DNA of 21,919 nucleotides from Priapulus caudatus. Taxonomy: Eukaryota > Priapulida > Priapulimorpha > Priapulimorphida > Priapulidae. The position numbers were made by a program, and so were the translations under genes. Shown here one piece after another: positions 19,440-21,919 of the stretch; positions within the stretch are counted from its first letter, which is position 1, and each line of letters begins with the position of its first letter. The notes beneath the pieces were generated by a model. That model had not been told where the DNA came from and did not search any database. It saw only the letters and a program-made list of their open reading frames with translations. The stretch spans positions 206,391 to 228,309 of the forward strand of contig NW_014577164.1 in NCBI RefSeq assembly GCF_000485595.1, written 5' to 3'.

Positions 19440-19959
19440 ATGGTAGTATACGTACGTGGAATAATGTAAACGCAACAGAGTAGGGATGGAGGGGGGGGGG
19501 TAACCCAACTTGTATCTCCACTCTGTCGTCTTACATTATTGTTTTTATTAGCTGAGATGGGAATCAATTGTCTAGCCCTGCGGGTAGCGACAGACGTCTA
19601 TCGGTTCTGGATGTTAGATTTATTGGAAAATTCGTGTTTATTAAACGCGCGGCTTTGGTCCAATTTATTTAGCACGCCATGCGGCTTCTTGAACGGTCAA
19701 TGTTGTTGTTAAATCATTTATCTCCAATATCGCCGCGTTTATCGTTACGTTCAAGGATAGATTGGCACGAAAGGGCACGCTCGTGAATGGTAATTCATCC
19801 GCTGTGTTGATTTACTATGTAAATATGTCAGGAGAACACGAATAGATGAATGGATCTCTAAACATATAGATCTTTATTCATAATAGATTCCTATTTATAT
19901 TCTTCTCACTATATGATATTGCCACGTTATTATATTAGGAGTAATCAATAGAAATCAAT
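19440..19959. other. unique AT-rich sequence, nothing recognised
   Basis: Includes the 10-base poly-G run at 19491-19500, otherwise AT-rich. No frame, array or RNA-like element seen. Confidence 0.55.
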
Positions 19960-20055
19960 TCTCTCTATACCCTTCTCCCTCTCCCTCCTCGCATCTCCCC
20001 CTCCTCTCTCTTCTCTCTCCCCGCTCTCTCTCTCTCTCTCTCTCTCTCTTCTTTC
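19960..20055. repeat. CT-rich tract
   Basis: CTCTCT and CTCCCTCC words, ending in a run of about 30 bp of pure CT (20024-20049). Same strand polarity as the CT tracts at 11350 and 18432. Confidence 0.95.
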
Positions 20056-20339
20056 TATTGTCTTCGCTCATCTGTCTCCATGTACTATATACCTGATTAT
20101 ATCTATCTCAGGTGTGAATGAAATTGTGTGCATGTGTGCGTGTGTGAATTAACGCGAATATAAATACTGCAATGTATGGAGGATGCTGAGTCGTCTTAAC
20201 CGCCATTACTCATGGCGCATCACAGCATATCCACTATTATGTAACAGATGTGCTGGCACCTGGCTGGGCGCAGCTTTCGCTCTAATCTTTCGCGAAGGCA
20301 AGCTCTTCCTTTGTGCATGTTAGCCAGACCAGGTTAGGT

Positions 20340-20340
<1 letters not shown>
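20056..20340. other. unique sequence, nothing recognised
   Basis: Short GT-rich piece (GTGTGCATGTGTGCGTGTG) at about 20126-20145; otherwise no repeat, frame or RNA-like structure. Confidence 0.55.

Positions 20341-20370
<30 letters not shown>
20341..20370. repeat. (GCA)10 trinucleotide repeat
   Basis: Ten perfect GCA (CAG/AGC register) units followed by TGTAGCAGCG. It does not lie in a recognisable reading frame. It is the only trinucleotide array in the window. Confidence 0.98.
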
Positions 20371-20371
<1 letters not shown>

Positions 20372-21629
20372 GTAGCAGCGTGCGCGCCGGCTGGAGATTC
20401 GAGATCAGCCTACGTTTCAATGCAGCTGAGATTCGCTAGTAATTCTGCTGATTGCTATCGACAAGATTAGAAGCAATAACATAATGCACGATGATCTCAT
20501 GGCTGCTTTGTGCAGAATGCTGGGCGGCAGGTGCTTTAGTCACCGCTTAACAATGCTTGTATCGCGTGCACTACAATTAGCGATAACCCTAGCCGCTGTG
20601 ATTTGGGCGATACTAGAGCCGGTGAGCGTCATATGATACCGTGGCAATTAACTCCCGTTCTAGGTCATACGATATATTATAGATGGGGCTGTTTGAACAG
20701 TGATGCGAATGTCGTCGTGTGGGCGAGTGAAAGTCTCACATGCGGCGTTGATGTATATACACGATACGATGCGCGTGTGTCAATTCAACTTATGCCGCCG
20801 TGTGTGTATATATATACCGTAAGCGCACACTCCCCATTACTCGAGAGAGAATAGGGAAGAAAATGTGTATCTTACTGTCGGGCAATGCACACAAACTGTA
20901 TCCGCGCAGTGCGTTCACCTTTCCTCTGTTACTCTATCTCGGTTCGGAGCTAATTGGTTAGCGGGAGAATTCAACAAAAAGGGAGTGGCGAATCTTAACC
21001 ATTCGGAGATTTCCCCAGTGTGGGGGCGCAATCCGCGAGAGGGATGTGTGCGCTCTTTTGAAAGCAGAAAAATCCATAACATATTCGTAAATGTGCGGTA
21101 CAGCTATAATGTGCAGTATTTGACCAGTGCTGGACTGTAGGTATGCTGCTAGAAGCCCGAAAACAAGGCAGCTGGCACGCGCGGTGTGTGTTCATTAATA
21201 GCGTCATTAATATTCATCGTCATTAATTCCTTGTCGTGTGTTAGACCATTTCGCGAAATCATTTTGTTACGAGTCCACGTACAGGCTATACATCGCGCGT
21301 GACTATATCTGCAGCCTGTTTCTTTTCTCGATCGTAATTTATAGACTGGGGAAGAATATAATGCTATACCAGCTATAATTCTATAAGTCTTTTTCATACG
21401 GAAAATGAAAACGTGACTCGAATAACGAAAAAAATAGGTTTTTGTAAGTTTAGACGATAACCGCTGTCATCACTAACATTAGCTGCCTGATGAGCTATCC
21501 AGAGATTTCGCCAATAATTTTGCAAACGCGTGCACGCAGATTGCTAATGGTTACTTTTCTCACTCGTTACGGCGCAAAGGACATTGCGGGTGTCTTAAGG
21601 TGATAATTGAGTTGCGCATAGTGCAAACA
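20371..21629. other. unique sequence, no supported gene
   Basis: Two adjacent plus-strand frames (20603-20854, which lacks an ATG at its left end, and 20865-21140) and minus-strand frames at 20995-21397 were examined; none is recognisable. No tandem repeats were seen apart from a short TATATATA near 20807-20816. Confidence 0.5.
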
Positions 21630-21883
21630 AGATGATTTCACAAGGGAGCGAATGTTTAAAAAATGGTCGACGAAATTCATTTGTGCTAAGATGTGATTTG
21701 AGCAACTAATTAAGGATTGCGAGGTGAACACAATAGTGCTCGGGATGTAATATGCTTCGCGGTGTGTGCGTGGGTGCATTCGCGCGTGGATGCGTGCGTG
21801 CGTGCATGCGTGCGTGCATTCGTGCGTGCGTGCGTGCGTGCGTGCATGCGTTGCGTGCATGCGTGCGTGCGTACATGCGTGGG

Positions 21884-21919
<36 letters not shown>
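21630..21919 (+). repeat. copy 2 of the lead plus (TGCG)n direct repeat, cut by the window end
   Basis: It matches 12696-12995 in the same orientation, 8934 bp away. Differences in the aligned stretch are four single-base indels: one T fewer near 21656, one extra T near 21709, one extra T near 21746 and one extra G near 21789. I found no substitutions. The array variants (TGCA, ATTCG, GTTGCG, GTACATG, GGGTG) come in the same order and with the same number of intervening TGCG units. Unlike copy 1, it is not preceded by a GT microsatellite. The repeat continues beyond the window. Confidence 0.97.

Noticed and set aside
20330-20340. AGGTTAGG as a telomeric TTAGG remnant
   Set aside because: A single unit only; no tandem TTAGG array anywhere in the window.

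Overview
The window looks like non-coding nuclear DNA from an animal, most likely an invertebrate, possibly an arthropod. The grounds are long (CA)n/(GT)n and (TGCG)n microsatellites, a degenerate minisatellite, duplicated non-coding blocks, frequent CpG (so not vertebrate-like), and no long non-repetitive reading frame. No bacterial operon, rRNA, CRISPR array or complete protein-coding gene is visible. The organism cannot be fixed from the sequence alone. Almost every long open frame is a translation of a simple repeat (Cys-Val, Thr-His or Ala-Arg-Thr-His strings).

Layout. 1-2469: three AC-rich microsatellites separated by unique DNA; a short frame at 684-815 carries a retropepsin-like LDTGS motif and may be a retrotransposon relic. 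2470-4489: unique DNA with one unrecognised 123-residue ORF. 4490-4767: decayed GTGCG-rich tract. 4730-6770 and 8334-10249: two direct copies of a roughly 2 kb non-coding block that differ mainly by scattered single-base gains and losses; a 22-bp tandem repeat sits exactly at the right edge of copy 1 and a GT microsatellite at the left edge of copy 2. 10250-12648: unique DNA with a tRNA-like, SINE-like patch at 11478-11607. 12649-12995: GT microsatellite, a 130-bp unique stretch and a TGCG array. The last two parts recur at 21630-21919, where the window ends inside the second copy. 13000-16519: unique DNA with small palindromes, a degenerate TTGTA/TTGCA tract and one unrecognised 107-residue ORF. 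16520-18131: GTGCG-rich minisatellite with a period near 32 bp, interrupted by about 120 bp of unrelated sequence. 18132-21629: CT-rich tracts, a perfect 34-bp palindrome and an (AGC)10 trinucleotide repeat.

No set of genes working together can be described. The strongest signals are structural. Two separate direct duplications both abut GT/TGCG simple repeats. The smaller one shows four single-base indels and no substitutions in about 290 aligned bases, a pattern typical of residual long-read sequencing error or an assembly artefact on top of very recent duplication.
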